Shown: positions 16,373-24,351, numbered from the stretch's first letter. The stretch is DNA of 64,000 bases from Miltoncostaea sp963703045 (GCA_963703045.1 OY969782.1:496001-560000); one strand, 5' to 3'. Program-made: numbers and translations. Notes: a model not told the origin generated them from the letters alone.

Positions 16373-17851
16373 TCAGGCCGTGACGGCCGGCAGCAGCGTC
16401 CGCGGCAGCGACACCACGCGGGTGCAGGCCGTCGCCGCGACGGTGGTGCCGCCCGGCAGGGCGGCGGTCGCCCGGTTGCATCGGCGGCCGGAGATGTCGG
16501 CGTCGAATCGCACCGACACGTTGAGGACGCGCGTGGCACCGGCGCGCAGCGCGCCGATGGTCCAGATGACCCGGCCGCCTCGCAGACGGGCGCCGGCGGG
16601 GACGCTCGCGAGCGACATCCCCTCGGGCAGCCGGTCGGTGACCGTGATGCCGGTGGCGCGCGCCGTGCCGCGGTTGGTCACCCGGATGGTGTACCGGGTG
16701 CGGGCGCCGGCCGTCGCCCGGGCGGGGCCGGTCTTGAGAAGGCGCAGTCGGGGCGTCGTCTGGGTGGGCTCACGCGGGATCGACTCGGCCGGCGGCGCGG
16801 GGGCCGGGGTGGTCACCGGCGGCGAGACGGGGGCCGACGTCGGGGTCTCGAGCGGCGCCACCGGGGAGTCGGTGCCCGGGGGCGTCGCGGGGGTCGTGGG
16901 CGTCGTGGGGGTCGTGGGGACGACCGGGGTGCCCGTGTCCTCCTCGAGCGGGACGGCCGGGCAGTTCTCGAACACGATGGTGGCCGTGGCCGCGTACTGC
17001 GCGGGCGGGTTCAGCACCATCGTCTCCTGCGGGGTGGTGGCGCCGGAGGTACCACGGGCGATGCGGGTGAGGGTGCCGCCCGAGGCGCGGACGGTGACCG
17101 TCACGGTGCCGCCGGTGGCCGAGGAGACCGCGGCCGAGGCGGTGCCGTCGGCGGCGAAGCGCACCTCGGCGGGACTGACCACGCCGGACGCGCCGGTCGC
17201 GGTGAGGGTGGCCGAGCTGCCGGGCACGCCGGTCAGCTTCATGCGGACGGAGCCGCGCCCGGCGCAGCCGCGCGGCATGTCGGGCACGACGGTCAGCGGA
17301 CCGCCGATGGCGCGGCCCGCCGCGAGCAGACGGATCTGCGCGACGCGGGCGTTGAGCGCGGCGTCGCTGGTCGGCGCGGTCTCGCGGGCCTCGCCGACGA
17401 GCTGCCAGACGGCGACCTGCAGGGCACCGGCCTCGAGGGCCCGGGAGGAGGCCGGGCGGGCCGCGATCATCGCCTCGGCCTGCTGGATCAGCCATGCGGC
17501 CTCACCGTGGCGGGCCGACGCGAGGGCCGGCAGGTCGGACGCCGTCTTGGTGACGACGTCGTAGTCGCGCCCCTCTCCGATGACGTGCTTGAGGTCGGCG
17601 CAGAAGCCGGGTCGATCGGTCGCCACGCCCCCCGAGGGCGTGACGCGCAGGCGCATCAGCCCCGGCGCGCCGGTGTGCTTCGAGCCGTCCGTCGCCGTGA
17701 TGACCACGCTCGAGTAGGCCGGTTCGACGTCGAGCAGGCGGACCTTCGCCGCCTGCGCCGCGCCGGCCGAGACCGGGACGAGGGCGAGGGCCGTCAGGGC
17801 GAGCAGCGCGGCGGCGATGAGCCGGCGCAGCGGTGGACCGTGGTGGCTCAT
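16373..17851 (-). CDS. Secreted thioester-domain (TED/TQXA-like) protein with DUF11 domain
   Basis: A 492-residue exported protein with a signal peptide over residues ~1-32. Residues ~36-190 resemble a thioester domain: Cys84 in RPGFCADLKHV and Gln145 in ALQVAVWQLVGE are placed like the Cys/Gln pair that forms an internal thioester in Gram-positive adhesins. A beta-sandwich region (~200-310) with one Cys at each end follows, then a Pro/Thr linker (VVPTTPTTPTTPATPPG). A DUF11 repeat (~365-465) comes next: TRYTIRVTNRGTARATGITV, then TDRLPEGM. The end SLPRTLLPAVTA has no LPXTG or anchor helix, so it is probably released or held non-covalently. A surface adhesion role is inference. Confidence 0.75.
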   Translation of the reverse strand: MSHHGPPLRRLIAAALLALTALALVPVSAGAAQAAKVRLLDVEPAYSSVVITATDGSKHTGAPGLMRLRVTPSGGVATDRPGFCADLKHVIGEGRDYDVVTKTASDLPALASARHGEAAWLIQQAEAMIAARPASSRALEAGALQVAVWQLVGEARETAPTSDAALNARVAQIRLLAAGRAIGGPLTVVPDMPRGCAGRGSVRMKLTGVPGSSATLTATGASGVVSPAEVRFAADGTASAAVSSATGGTVTVTVRASGGTLTRIARGTSGATTPQETMVLNPPAQYAATATIVFENCPAVPLEEDTGTPVVPTTPTTPTTPATPPGTDSPVAPLETPTSAPVSPPVTTPAPAPPAESIPREPTQTTPRLRLLKTGPARATAGARTRYTIRVTNRGTARATGITVTDRLPEGMSLASVPAGARLRGGRVIWTIGALRAGATRVLNVSVRFDADISGRRCNRATAALPGGTTVAATACTRVVSLPRTLLPAVTA

Positions 17852-17953
17852 GAGGGTTTCCTCGGAGATCGGAGGGTGCGGTCGCCGGGTCGCGCGGGGC
17901 GCCTGGCACCGCCCTCATCGGTGGGGGCGCGTGCGCCTTTAGCGTCGCGGCGC

Positions 17954-17959
17954 TAGGGT
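17954..17959 (+). promoter_or_regulatory. TAGGGT -10-like box, near-leaderless promoter
   Basis: TAGGGT ends 9 bases before the ATG at 17969 and there is no ribosome-binding site. This matches the recurring TANNNT-then-start arrangement seen at several other genes here. Confidence 0.45.
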
Positions 17960-17968
17960 CCGCGAGCG

Positions 17969-18289
17969 ATGGCGCCCGACGTCGACCTGGTCCACTCGAT
18001 CGACCTGCCTCCGGGCGCCGAGCCGCCGATCCGGATCTACGTGAACGGCGAGGAGTGGCGCGAGGGCGCCGACTTCACCGTCGAGGACGGGCGGGTGCGC
18101 TTCGCGCGCCGGCTCCGCGCCCAGCCCCGGCTCGGCTTCGGCCGATCGCTCATGCTCGCCGTCGGCATCGGCGTCTACGGAGACCTCAAGGGTGACACCC
18201 TCGACCTCCAGTACCGATCGGGGGGGCGCACCCACATGACCCCCGTGCCCCTCAGCCCGCGCGCGGAAGCGGACCCTCCGCCAGCCTGA
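17969..18289 (+). CDS. Conserved-looking small hypothetical protein
   Basis: A 106-residue protein with no membrane segment or signal. The N-terminal MAPDVDLVHSIDLPPGAEPP is followed by a short beta-hairpin-rich core (IRIYVNGEEWREGADFTVED) and a Gly/Leu-rich end (LMLAVGIGVYGDLKGDTLDL). The shape suggests a compact all-beta domain. No family is recognised. It overlaps the convergent NAD-binding gene by 38 bases at the 3' end. Its leaderless-type promoter supports it as a real gene. Confidence 0.6.
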   Translation: MAPDVDLVHSIDLPPGAEPPIRIYVNGEEWREGADFTVEDGRVRFARRLRAQPRLGFGRSLMLAVGIGVYGDLKGDTLDLQYRSGGRTHMTPVPLSPRAEADPPPA

Positions 18290-19155
18290 CGACCTCGTCC
18301 CGCCAGCTCTGGCGCGGGGTCCAGCCGTGGTCGGCCAGCCGCCCGGTGCGAAGCGACATCGAGGCCGCGAGCGCCTGGCTCATGGCGCCGCCCATGGACA
18401 GGGCCGCGAGCGCGAGCGGGGACCGGTCGGGGTGGCGGTGCCCGGGCACCGTGCAGATCGCCCCGACGACCTGCTCCTGGGTCGGCACGTCGGCCTCGGC
18501 CGCCGAGTAGACGCCGGGCGGGGCGTCGAGGGCCGCGCGCAGCGCGTGCGCCGCGTCCTGCGACCCCAGCATCGCCCAGGCGTTCGTCGCCCGTCCCGAC
18601 GATGCGGAAGCGGCGTACCCGCAGACCGACGATCAGATCGCGCAGCAGCCCGCCCGGGCCGTGCACCCAGGGCACCCGCACCACCCGTAGGGAGGCGCCC
18701 GCGAGCCCGGCCTCGGCCCGCGCCGGCGCGCGGGCGAGCGCGATCGCGTCGGACGCCGGGTCGTCGTCGACCGCCGGCGTCGGGCGCTCGCCGTAGACCA
18801 GCCCCGACGAGAGCATCACGACCGGCCGGTCGCCGGCCAGCTCACGCAGGGCGGCGGCACCGGCCTCGGCTCCCCTCCCCCGCCGCCGCGCGGCGCCGCG
18901 GCGCACGGGCGGATCGAGTCGGGGCAGCGCCAGGTGGAAGATCACATCGGCCGCCGCGGCCTCACGGGCCCACGAGCCGACGTTGGCGAGGTCGGTGTGG
19001 AGCGGCTCCGCGCCGAGCTCCCGCAGGGCGAGCTCCGCGGCGTGGGTGCGGGCGGTCGCGAGCACGCGCACGCCGTCCGCGCGGAGGCTCCGGACCAGCT
19101 CCCCGCCGACGAGCCCGGTCGCCCCGGTGACGAGGGCGACCCCCGGCTGGGTCAG
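18252..19155 (-). CDS. NAD(P)-binding epimerase/dehydratase-like protein, one frame break
   Basis: An extended-SDR-like protein of ~300 residues. The Rossmann start reads VALVTGATGLVGGELVRSLR, followed by VIFHLALPRLDPPV and the active-site strand VVMLSSGLVYGERP. The C-terminal part (NAWAMLGSQDAAHALRAALD) is in another frame: removing one base near 18590 joins FRIVGTG to TNAWAML. No ATG/GTG lies ahead of the Rossmann motif; the first usable codon is a CTG at 19155, two bases after the MoaD stop, so the start is uncertain. It is the third gene of the riboswitch-controlled operon. The substrate is unknown; its link to thrC/moaD is only positional. Confidence 0.7.
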
Positions 19156-19156
19156 C

Positions 19157-19429
19157 TCAGCCCCCGGCCACGGCCGGGAGGATCGTGACCTCCTGGCCCT
19201 CGCTCACGACGGTGTCGATGCCGGCGCCGAAGCGGACGTCCTCACCGGCCACGAACACGTTGACGAACCGGCGCAGCACGCCGTTCTCCATGATGCGGTC
19301 GCGGAATCCGGCGTGACCGGCCTCGAGCTGGTCGATCACCTCGCGCACGGTGCCGGGGGTGCACTCGATGGTCGAGGCACCGCCCACGACGGGGCGCAGC
19401 GGGGCCGGGATGCGGACGGTCACGGGCAA
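19157..19429 (-). CDS. MoaD/ThiS-family ubiquitin-like sulfur carrier
   Basis: A 90-residue beta-grasp protein: MPVTVRIPAPLRPVVGGAST at the start, VREVIDQLEAGHAGFRDRIM in the middle, and a free C-terminal Gly-Gly (VTILPAVAGG, then stop). Family members carry sulfur as a C-terminal thiocarboxylate for molybdopterin, thiamine, cysteine (CysO) or homocysteine (HcyS) synthesis. The exposed GG needs no proteolytic trimming. It lies 24 bases after threonine synthase and directly before the NAD-binding gene, under the SAM riboswitch. That setting favours an amino-acid sulfur role over molybdopterin. No activating MoeB/ThiF-like gene is in the window. Confidence 0.87.
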   Translation of the reverse strand: MPVTVRIPAPLRPVVGGASTIECTPGTVREVIDQLEAGHAGFRDRIMENGVLRRFVNVFVAGEDVRFGAGIDTVVSEGQEVTILPAVAGG

Positions 19430-19453
19430 TGTGGTCTCCTCGGTCGCGATCGG

Positions 19454-20707
19454 TCAGGCGGTCAGGCGGGCCTCGCCGATCGCGGCCTCGAAGCTCGCGA
19501 CGGTGGGCTGGATGGGGTGGCGCACCACGCGCGGCGCGATCGCGTCGAGCGTCTTGAGGCCGTCGCCGGTGATGTAGACGACGACGCGCTCGTCGGCCCC
19601 GATGGCGCCCGCCTCGGCGAGCCGCCGGAGCACCGCCGTGGTCACGCCCCCGGCCGTCTCGGTGAAGATGCCGGTGGTGCGGGCGAGCAGCTCGATCCCC
19701 TCGAGGATCTCCTCCTCGGAGACCGCGGTGATCGCGCCGCCGGTCGTGCGGGCCACGTCGAGGGCGAAGACGCCGTCGGCCGGGTTGCCGATCGCCAGGC
19801 TCCTGGCGATCGTGTCGGGCCGGACCGGCGAGACGAAGTCGAGGTCCTGGTCCCAGGCGGTCGCGACCGGGCCGCAGCCGGCCGCCTGCGCGCCGTTCAT
19901 CACCGGTATGCCGGTGTCCTCCACCAGCCCGGTCTCGACCAGGTCGCGGAACCCGCGGTTGATCTTGGTGTAGAGCGACCCCGAGGCGATCGGCACGATG
20001 CACCGGTCCGGCATGCGCCAGCCGAGCTGCTCGGCGACCTCGTAGGCGAGGGTCTTGGAGCCCTCGCTGTAGTACGGGCGCACGTTGACGTTGACGAACG
20101 CCCAGGCGCGGTCGTTCGCGATCTCCATGCACAGGCGGTTGACGTCGTCGTAGTTGCCGTCGACCGCGAGCAGGGTGGTGCCGTAGACCGCCGTGGCGAC
20201 GATCTTCTGCTCCTCGAGATCGGCCGGCACGAACACGTAGCTCTCGAGACCGTGCGCGGCGGCGTGCGCCGCGACCGAGTTGGCCAGGTTGCCCGTCGAG
20301 GCGCACGCGACGACCCGGTAGCCGAGCTGCTTGGCCTTCTCGAGGGCGACGGAGACCACGCGGTCCTTGAAGCTGTGCGTGGGGTTCGCGGTGTCGTTCT
20401 TGACCCAGACGTCACGCAGGCCGAGCGCCTCGGCCAGGCGCGGGGCGCGGACCAGGGGGGTCATGCCGCTCGGCAGGCCGGCGGTCGGGTCGTCCGGCGC
20501 GCACGGCAGGAAGTCGCGGTACCGCCAGAGGGACAGGGGACCCGCGGCGATGCGCTCGCGGGTGACCCGCGCGGCGATGCGCTCGGTGTCGTACACGACC
20601 TCGAGCGGGCCGAAGCAGTACTCGCAGACGTAGGCGGCCGTCAGCTCGCTCGTGCGCTCGCACTCCTTGCAGCGCAGCGCCGTGGCCGCCGTCTCGTGGT
20701 CCGTCAC
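19454..20707 (-). CDS. thrC: Threonine synthase (PLP-dependent, zinc-ribbon type)
   Basis: A 417-residue fold-type II PLP enzyme that normally converts O-phosphohomoserine to threonine. It begins with a rubredoxin-like zinc ribbon (LRCKECERTSELT, then VCEYCFGPLEVVYD). The PLP lysine lies in NPTHSFKDRVVSVAL, the phosphate loop is preceded by ACASTGNLANSVAAHAA, and FTETAGGVTTAVLRRLAEAG lies near the end. The GTG start at 20707 follows GGGAGGA; the longer in-frame form would run through the riboswitch. Expression is predicted to be shut off by S-adenosylmethionine. A sulfur-carrier gene follows, so a side role in homocysteine formation is possible but unproven. Confidence 0.92.
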   Translation of the reverse strand: MTDHETAATALRCKECERTSELTAAYVCEYCFGPLEVVYDTERIAARVTRERIAAGPLSLWRYRDFLPCAPDDPTAGLPSGMTPLVRAPRLAEALGLRDVWVKNDTANPTHSFKDRVVSVALEKAKQLGYRVVACASTGNLANSVAAHAAAHGLESYVFVPADLEEQKIVATAVYGTTLLAVDGNYDDVNRLCMEIANDRAWAFVNVNVRPYYSEGSKTLAYEVAEQLGWRMPDRCIVPIASGSLYTKINRGFRDLVETGLVEDTGIPVMNGAQAAGCGPVATAWDQDLDFVSPVRPDTIARSLAIGNPADGVFALDVARTTGGAITAVSEEEILEGIELLARTTGIFTETAGGVTTAVLRRLAEAGAIGADERVVVYITGDGLKTLDAIAPRVVRHPIQPTVASFEAAIGEARLTA

Positions 20708-20735
20708 CCGTCCTCCCGATCTCCGCGTCGCATGG

Positions 20736-20761
20736 AAAAGCCCCTCAGAACCGGGAGGGGC
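20736..20761 (-). terminator. Intrinsic terminator of the SAM riboswitch
   Basis: On the minus strand GCCCCTC (20761-20755) pairs with GAGGGGC (20746-20740), followed by TTTT. It is the only T-tailed terminator noticed in the window and lies between the aptamer and the thrC ribosome-binding site. This is the expected place for transcription attenuation. Confidence 0.88.
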
Positions 20762-20793
20762 GAGGGGCGACGGGTCGCGACCGATCGGACACT

Positions 20794-20891
20794 CGCATCT
20801 CCCAGGCGTACCTGGTGGAATTGGCACCTGGCGCGTATTGCGCTGGTTGCCGCGGTTTCACAGGGCCAGTCCCTCCACCGCTCTTGATGCG
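20794..20891 (-). ncRNA. SAM-I (S-box) riboswitch aptamer
   Basis: Read on the minus strand this ~98-base leader shows the S-box core: AAGAGCGGTGGAGGGACTGG, CCCTGTGAAACC, GGCAACC, then GGTGCCAATTCC and GGGAGATGCG. P1 is formed by CGCATC (20891-20886) and GATGCG (20799-20794). Between these are the kink-turn region, the GCAACC joining segment and the P3/P4 hairpins in the family order. S-adenosylmethionine binding stabilises P1 and allows the downstream terminator to form, switching off the thrC-moaD operon. Identification is from conserved sequence and pairing; no covariance search was possible. Confidence 0.93.
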
Positions 20892-20897
20892 CCCGGG

Positions 20898-20927
20898 AGT
20901 ATAGGACCGGCGGCGGGACGGCGTCAA
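20898..20927 (-). promoter_or_regulatory. Sigma-70-type promoter of the thrC operon
   Basis: On the minus strand TTGACG (20927-20922) and TATACT (20903-20898) are separated by 18 bases, close to consensus. Transcription would begin about at the first base of the riboswitch. The -35 overlaps the stop codon of the upstream HTH gene. Confidence 0.8.
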
Positions 20928-21271
20928 TCGCCCCCCGCCGGCGGGGGGCGCCAGTCCGCGAGCCGCCCCGCCTCGACCTGCCGCGACAGATCGAGCTCGA
21001 GGTCGGGCACCTCGCGCAGCGCGTCGATGAGACGCCGCTCGCGCCACTCGCGGAAGTGCCACGGCGCGACCGCCAGGCCCGCGGCGATGCGGGCGAGCAG
21101 GTCGTCGCCGGGCGCTCCGCGCTTGCCGGTGACGTGATCGTGAAGGTTGCCCACCGGCACGAGCGTGCGGCTCTCGAGCTCGCGGAAGCTCATCCCGCGG
21201 GCGGCCAGCGCCGCGCGCAGGGCGGGGCCGAAGGGCGCGGTGGACCACGGCAGCGCGGGTGGGGCGCTCAC
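20924..21271 (-). CDS. Small helix-turn-helix (XRE-like) protein
   Basis: A 115-residue cytoplasmic protein. FGPALRAALAARGMSFRELE followed by VGNLHDHVTGKRGAPGDDLL and ARIAAGLAVAPWHF matches a lambda-repressor-like HTH in which the recognition helix is followed by the usual 'G...P....LARIA..L' pattern. The remainder is acidic/basic helical and ends in PPPAGGD. A GATAGT box ends 10 bases before the GTG. It is co-directional with the thrC operon, whose promoter overlaps its stop codon, but it has its own promoter. Its targets are unknown. Confidence 0.7.
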   Translation of the reverse strand: MSAPPALPWSTAPFGPALRAALAARGMSFRELESRTLVPVGNLHDHVTGKRGAPGDDLLARIAAGLAVAPWHFREWRERRLIDALREVPDLELDLSRQVEAGRLADWRPPPAGGD

Positions 21272-21343
21272 GGGCGCGAGACTATCGGCCGCCCCCGGCG
21301 CCGCCGAGTCGGCCGGGAGTGCCGCTAGCATGGGCGCGGCCAG

Positions 21344-21934
21344 ATGAGCGACACCCCCCTCCCCGCCGAGCCCCACGAGGACCCGGCCGCGCCGGACGAC
21401 GCGACACCGGCCCCGCGGCGCCGGTGGCGCCGCCGCCGCGCCACCGCCGGCGTCGCCGAGGCGGCGATCCCCGAGGCGACGGTCCCGCCGCCCGCCCCCG
21501 ACGCCCCCGCCGACCCCACGGCCGCGCCGGCCGAGCCCGTGCCGGGCGTCGGAGGTCCCCGCCGCCTGCGCCGCGACCGGCGGCGGCTGATCGCCCGCCG
21601 CGAGGAGGTCGTCTACCACCTCGGTGGCCTCGCCTTCGAGCTCTACCGGCGCGACCAGCTCTCCGAGGACGTCATGCGTCGGCGCGGGGACGAGATCGCC
21701 GAGATCGACGACACGGTCCGCGACATCGATGCGCGCCTCGGCGAGATCGACCGCGATCGGCGCGATCGGCGCCGGCGCGAGCCCCTCGATCCCTCGATCG
21801 GCTGCTGCCTCGTATGCCGCACCCCGTTCCGCGCCGAGGCCCGCTTCTGCTGGCAGTGCGGCACGCAGGTGATCCCGCCGTCGATGGGCGACGAGCAGGT
21901 GACGGCCGTCATCAGCGCCGGGCCGCTGCCGTGA
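21344..21934 (+). CDS. Zinc-ribbon protein with coiled coil
   Basis: A 196-residue protein. The first ~70 residues are a Pro/Ala/Arg-rich disordered segment. Residues ~75-150 are highly charged and predicted helical coiled coil (EEVVYHLGGLAFELYRRDQL, then RDIDARLGEIDRDRRDRRRR). Residues ~155-180 form a C4 zinc ribbon (CLVCRTPFRAEARFCWQCGT). The stop overlaps the next gene's GTG as GTGA, and that product also has a zinc ribbon, so they probably act together. No enzyme motif is present. A TAGCAT box lies 12 bases before the ATG. Confidence 0.72.
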   Translation: MSDTPLPAEPHEDPAAPDDATPAPRRRWRRRRATAGVAEAAIPEATVPPPAPDAPADPTAAPAEPVPGVGGPRRLRRDRRRLIARREEVVYHLGGLAFELYRRDQLSEDVMRRRGDEIAEIDDTVRDIDARLGEIDRDRRDRRRREPLDPSIGCCLVCRTPFRAEARFCWQCGTQVIPPSMGDEQVTAVISAGPLP

Positions 21935-22815
21935 GCGCCGAGCGCCCGACGGGCTGGGAGGGCGCCGACAAGTGGTTCGCGCCGGGCGCCGGTGCCCGTC
22001 GCACCCCCGGCGACGCCGCGGGCCCGGACCCGGTCGAGCCCGCCGGCCCGGCACCGGTCGAAGGGGAGGGGCCGGCGCCCGAGCTGCGCTGCGAGGTGTG
22101 CGGGGCGCTGCTCGAGGCCGATCAGACCTACTGCCTCGAGTGCGGGTCCCCCACCCCCCTCGCCCCCCGGCTGCGCCGGGGCGGGCGCAACCTGGCGATG
22201 CTCGCGGGCGCCCTCGCGATCCTCGGCCTCGGCGCCGGGGCGCTCGCCTACGCGGTGAGCGAGGACGACGACGGAGGCGGCGCGACGGTGGTGACCGCCG
22301 CGTCCACGGCGACCGTCCCCCTGGTGCCGCTGCCGCCCGAGACCGGGCCCACCACCGGGGCGCTGCCTCCGGACACCTCGTTCACGACGCCGACGGCTCC
22401 GGGCGCCACGGTGCCCCTCCCCGGGGCGACCACCGGCTTCGACACCGTGACGGGCCCCCCGGTCATCGTGACGGCGCCGCCCCCGGCGACCACGACGAGC
22501 GATCCGACGACGACGGTCGCTCCGCCGCCGCCCGACCCCGCCACCGGCGCCTCGGACTGGCCCGCGGGGACGACCGCCTGGACCGCGATCCTCTCGTCGG
22601 TGCGCAGCGAGCTCGACGCGCGGGCGGCCAAGAGCCGGGTGGCCGGCGACGGCCAGCCGGCGGGCGTGCTGCCGTCGTCCGACTTCGCGGAGCTCCGTCC
22701 CGGCTACTGGGTGGTCTTCTCCGGCCGGTACTCCGAGCGCAGCGCCGCCATCGCGCAGGCGACGCGGTTGCGGAGCACGTTCCCCGGCGCCTACGCGAGG
22801 AGATTGAGCGGATGA
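21931..22815 (+). CDS. Membrane protein: zinc ribbon, one TM, SPOR-like domain
   Basis: A 294-residue protein. Residues ~50-73 hold a zinc ribbon (LRCEVCGALLEADQTYCLEC). One TM helix follows at about 88-108 (LAMLAGALAILGLGAGALAY), then a ~110-residue Pro/Thr-rich extracytoplasmic linker. The C-terminal domain (GYWVVFSGRYSERSAAIAQA, then FPGAYARRLS) has the pattern of a SPOR peptidoglycan-binding domain. The order suggests a cytoplasmic zinc ribbon linked through the membrane to the wall. The start overlaps the preceding zinc-ribbon gene (GTGA) and the stop overlaps the SDR gene (ATGA). Confidence 0.75.
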   Translation: MSAERPTGWEGADKWFAPGAGARRTPGDAAGPDPVEPAGPAPVEGEGPAPELRCEVCGALLEADQTYCLECGSPTPLAPRLRRGGRNLAMLAGALAILGLGAGALAYAVSEDDDGGGATVVTAASTATVPLVPLPPETGPTTGALPPDTSFTTPTAPGATVPLPGATTGFDTVTGPPVIVTAPPPATTTSDPTTTVAPPPPDPATGASDWPAGTTAWTAILSSVRSELDARAAKSRVAGDGQPAGVLPSSDFAELRPGYWVVFSGRYSERSAAIAQATRLRSTFPGAYARRLSG

Positions 22816-23504
22816 GCGACGACAGGGTGGTCCTGATCACGGGCGCCTCGAGCGGCATCGGCGCCGCGACCGCGCGGGCCGCGGCGGCGGGCGGCGCGCG
22901 GGTGGTGCTGGCCGCCCGGTCCACCGACCGCCTCGACGGCCTCGCCGACGAGCTCGGCGGACCGGAGCGCGCGCTGGCGGTGACATGCGACGTGACCGAG
23001 TGGGACGACCAGGTCGCGATGGTCGCCCGCGCCCTCGACGCGTTCGGCCGCATCGACGTCGCGTTCGCGAACGCCGGTTTCGGGGCCACGCGCGGCTTCC
23101 AGTCGGAGACGCCCGAGCACTGGCGCGCGATGGTGCTCACCAACGTCTACGGCGTGGCGCTCACCGTGCGGGCGTGCATGGACGAGCTGAAGGTCCGCCG
23201 CGGCCACCTCGTGCTGATGGGGTCGGTCGCCGGCCGCAAGGTGCCGCCGGGGTCGGTCTACGGCGCCACGAAGTGGGCGGTCACCGCCATGGCCGAGGCC
23301 GCCCGCGCGGAGCTCAACGACTCGGGGGTGCGCGTCACGCTGATCTCGCCGGGCACCGTCGAGACGCCCTTCTACGACGAGCCCGTGGGCGGAGAGCAGC
23401 TCACCGCCGACGACATCGCGCGCGCGGTCGTGTTCGCCATCGACCAGCCGTCGCGCGTGGACGTCAACGAGGTGCTGATCCGCCCGACCGTCCAGGACTT
23501 CTGA
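22812..23504 (+). CDS. Short-chain dehydrogenase/reductase (classical SDR)
   Basis: A 230-residue NAD(P)-dependent oxidoreductase. Cofactor motif VLITGASSGIGAATARAAAA lies at the N-terminus, CDVTEWDDQVAMVARA binds the adenine side and FANAGFG is the NAG motif. The catalytic set is Ser in LMGSVAGRKVPPG and Tyr/Lys in YGATKWAVTAMAEA, followed by ISPGTVETPF. The basic residue after the first strand (AARSTDRL) suggests NADPH. The ATG overlaps the SPOR-protein stop. The substrate is unknown. Its 3' end overlaps a broken convergent gene by 41 bases. Confidence 0.92.
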   Translation: MSDDRVVLITGASSGIGAATARAAAAGGARVVLAARSTDRLDGLADELGGPERALAVTCDVTEWDDQVAMVARALDAFGRIDVAFANAGFGATRGFQSETPEHWRAMVLTNVYGVALTVRACMDELKVRRGHLVLMGSVAGRKVPPGSVYGATKWAVTAMAEAARAELNDSGVRVTLISPGTVETPFYDEPVGGEQLTADDIARAVVFAIDQPSRVDVNEVLIRPTVQDF

Positions 23505-24338
23505 GGACGATCCCGAGACGGCGGAGCTCGAGCCCGCCGACGCCGGGGACGGCGGTCAGGCGCAGGGTCACCGGTCCGGCGCGCCGGGGCCGCAGGGGCA
23601 CGCGCAGCGTCCTCCAGCCCGCCCGGGCCCGGGCGCCCGCCGCCCGGCCCGCCGCGACGGCCCGCACGACCCCGTCGCCGCGCACCTCGACGCTCAGCGC
23701 GCGCGCCGCGGCGGGGGCCCGCAGCGGCGGCGAGCTCATGCGCAGCGGAGCCCCGCTCACGCGCACCGTGCGGCGTCCGCGGGCGCCCGCCACCTCGAGC
23801 GTGCCCCGCTCGACGCCCCACCGCGACGAGCGGGGCGGTCACCGGGCCGACCCGCCGCACCTCGAGCCGGGTGCCGAGCGCGGGCACCGGGTCGATCACG
23901 ATCCGCACGGTGCTGCCCGCGAGCGCCGCCACCCCCACGGGCAGCGACCTCCGCGCCGCCCCCGGCTCGAGCAGCGCGAGGGCGACCTCGGGCCCCCCGC
24001 CGACGGGCCGGGCGCGCACGGCCACCAGCCCGCCGCCGCCCGGCGCGGCGAGGGCCACGCGCAGCGTCTGGGCGCCGGGCGGCACCTCGAGCGGCGGTGA
24101 GACGAGCGTGACGTTGCCGGCCACGATCACGCCCCGTCCGCCCGGCAGCGGCTGCGGCGCGTCGCGGCCGAGCACGTCCCAGCCGGCCAGCCCGAGCGAC
24201 AGGTCGCCGTTGGGCGGGCCCGGGCGACAGCTCGAGGGGCGGTGCGTCCAGCAGCCCGCCCGGAACGGCGAGCGGGGCGGCTCCCGCCGGAGCGGCGCAG
24301 ACGACGAGGGCCCCGAGGGCGATGGCGAGCGGTCGGAC
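23464..24338 (-). pseudogene. Secreted beta-rich hypothetical protein, two frame breaks and no clear start
   Basis: Reading across three frames gives a ~290-residue protein. It begins with a signal-peptide-like RPLAIALGALVVCAAPAGAA, then GDLSLGLAGWDVLGRDAPQP. Beta-sandwich-like segments follow (LEVPPGAQTLRVALAA, VRIVIDPVPALGTRLEVRRV), ending VTLRLTAVPGVGGLELRRLG. One extra base near 24220 and one near 23815 interrupt it. The codon before RPLAIA is GTC, so no standard start is visible. The pattern recalls a carbohydrate-binding-like or cell-surface beta domain, but no family is recognised. It is either a decayed gene or a real gene with sequence errors; the same type of break in essential genes favours errors. 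Confidence 0.5.
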
Positions 24339-24351
24339 GGGGTCTCCCCGG

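Noticed and set aside
18252..19071. Start of the NAD-binding gene at 19071
   Set aside because: It would omit the GATGLVGG nucleotide-binding motif encoded just upstream in the same frame.
20708..20827. Extended thrC N-terminus starting at 20827
   Set aside because: It would translate the riboswitch and terminator, is unlike the family, and a GTG with a strong ribosome-binding site exists at 20707.
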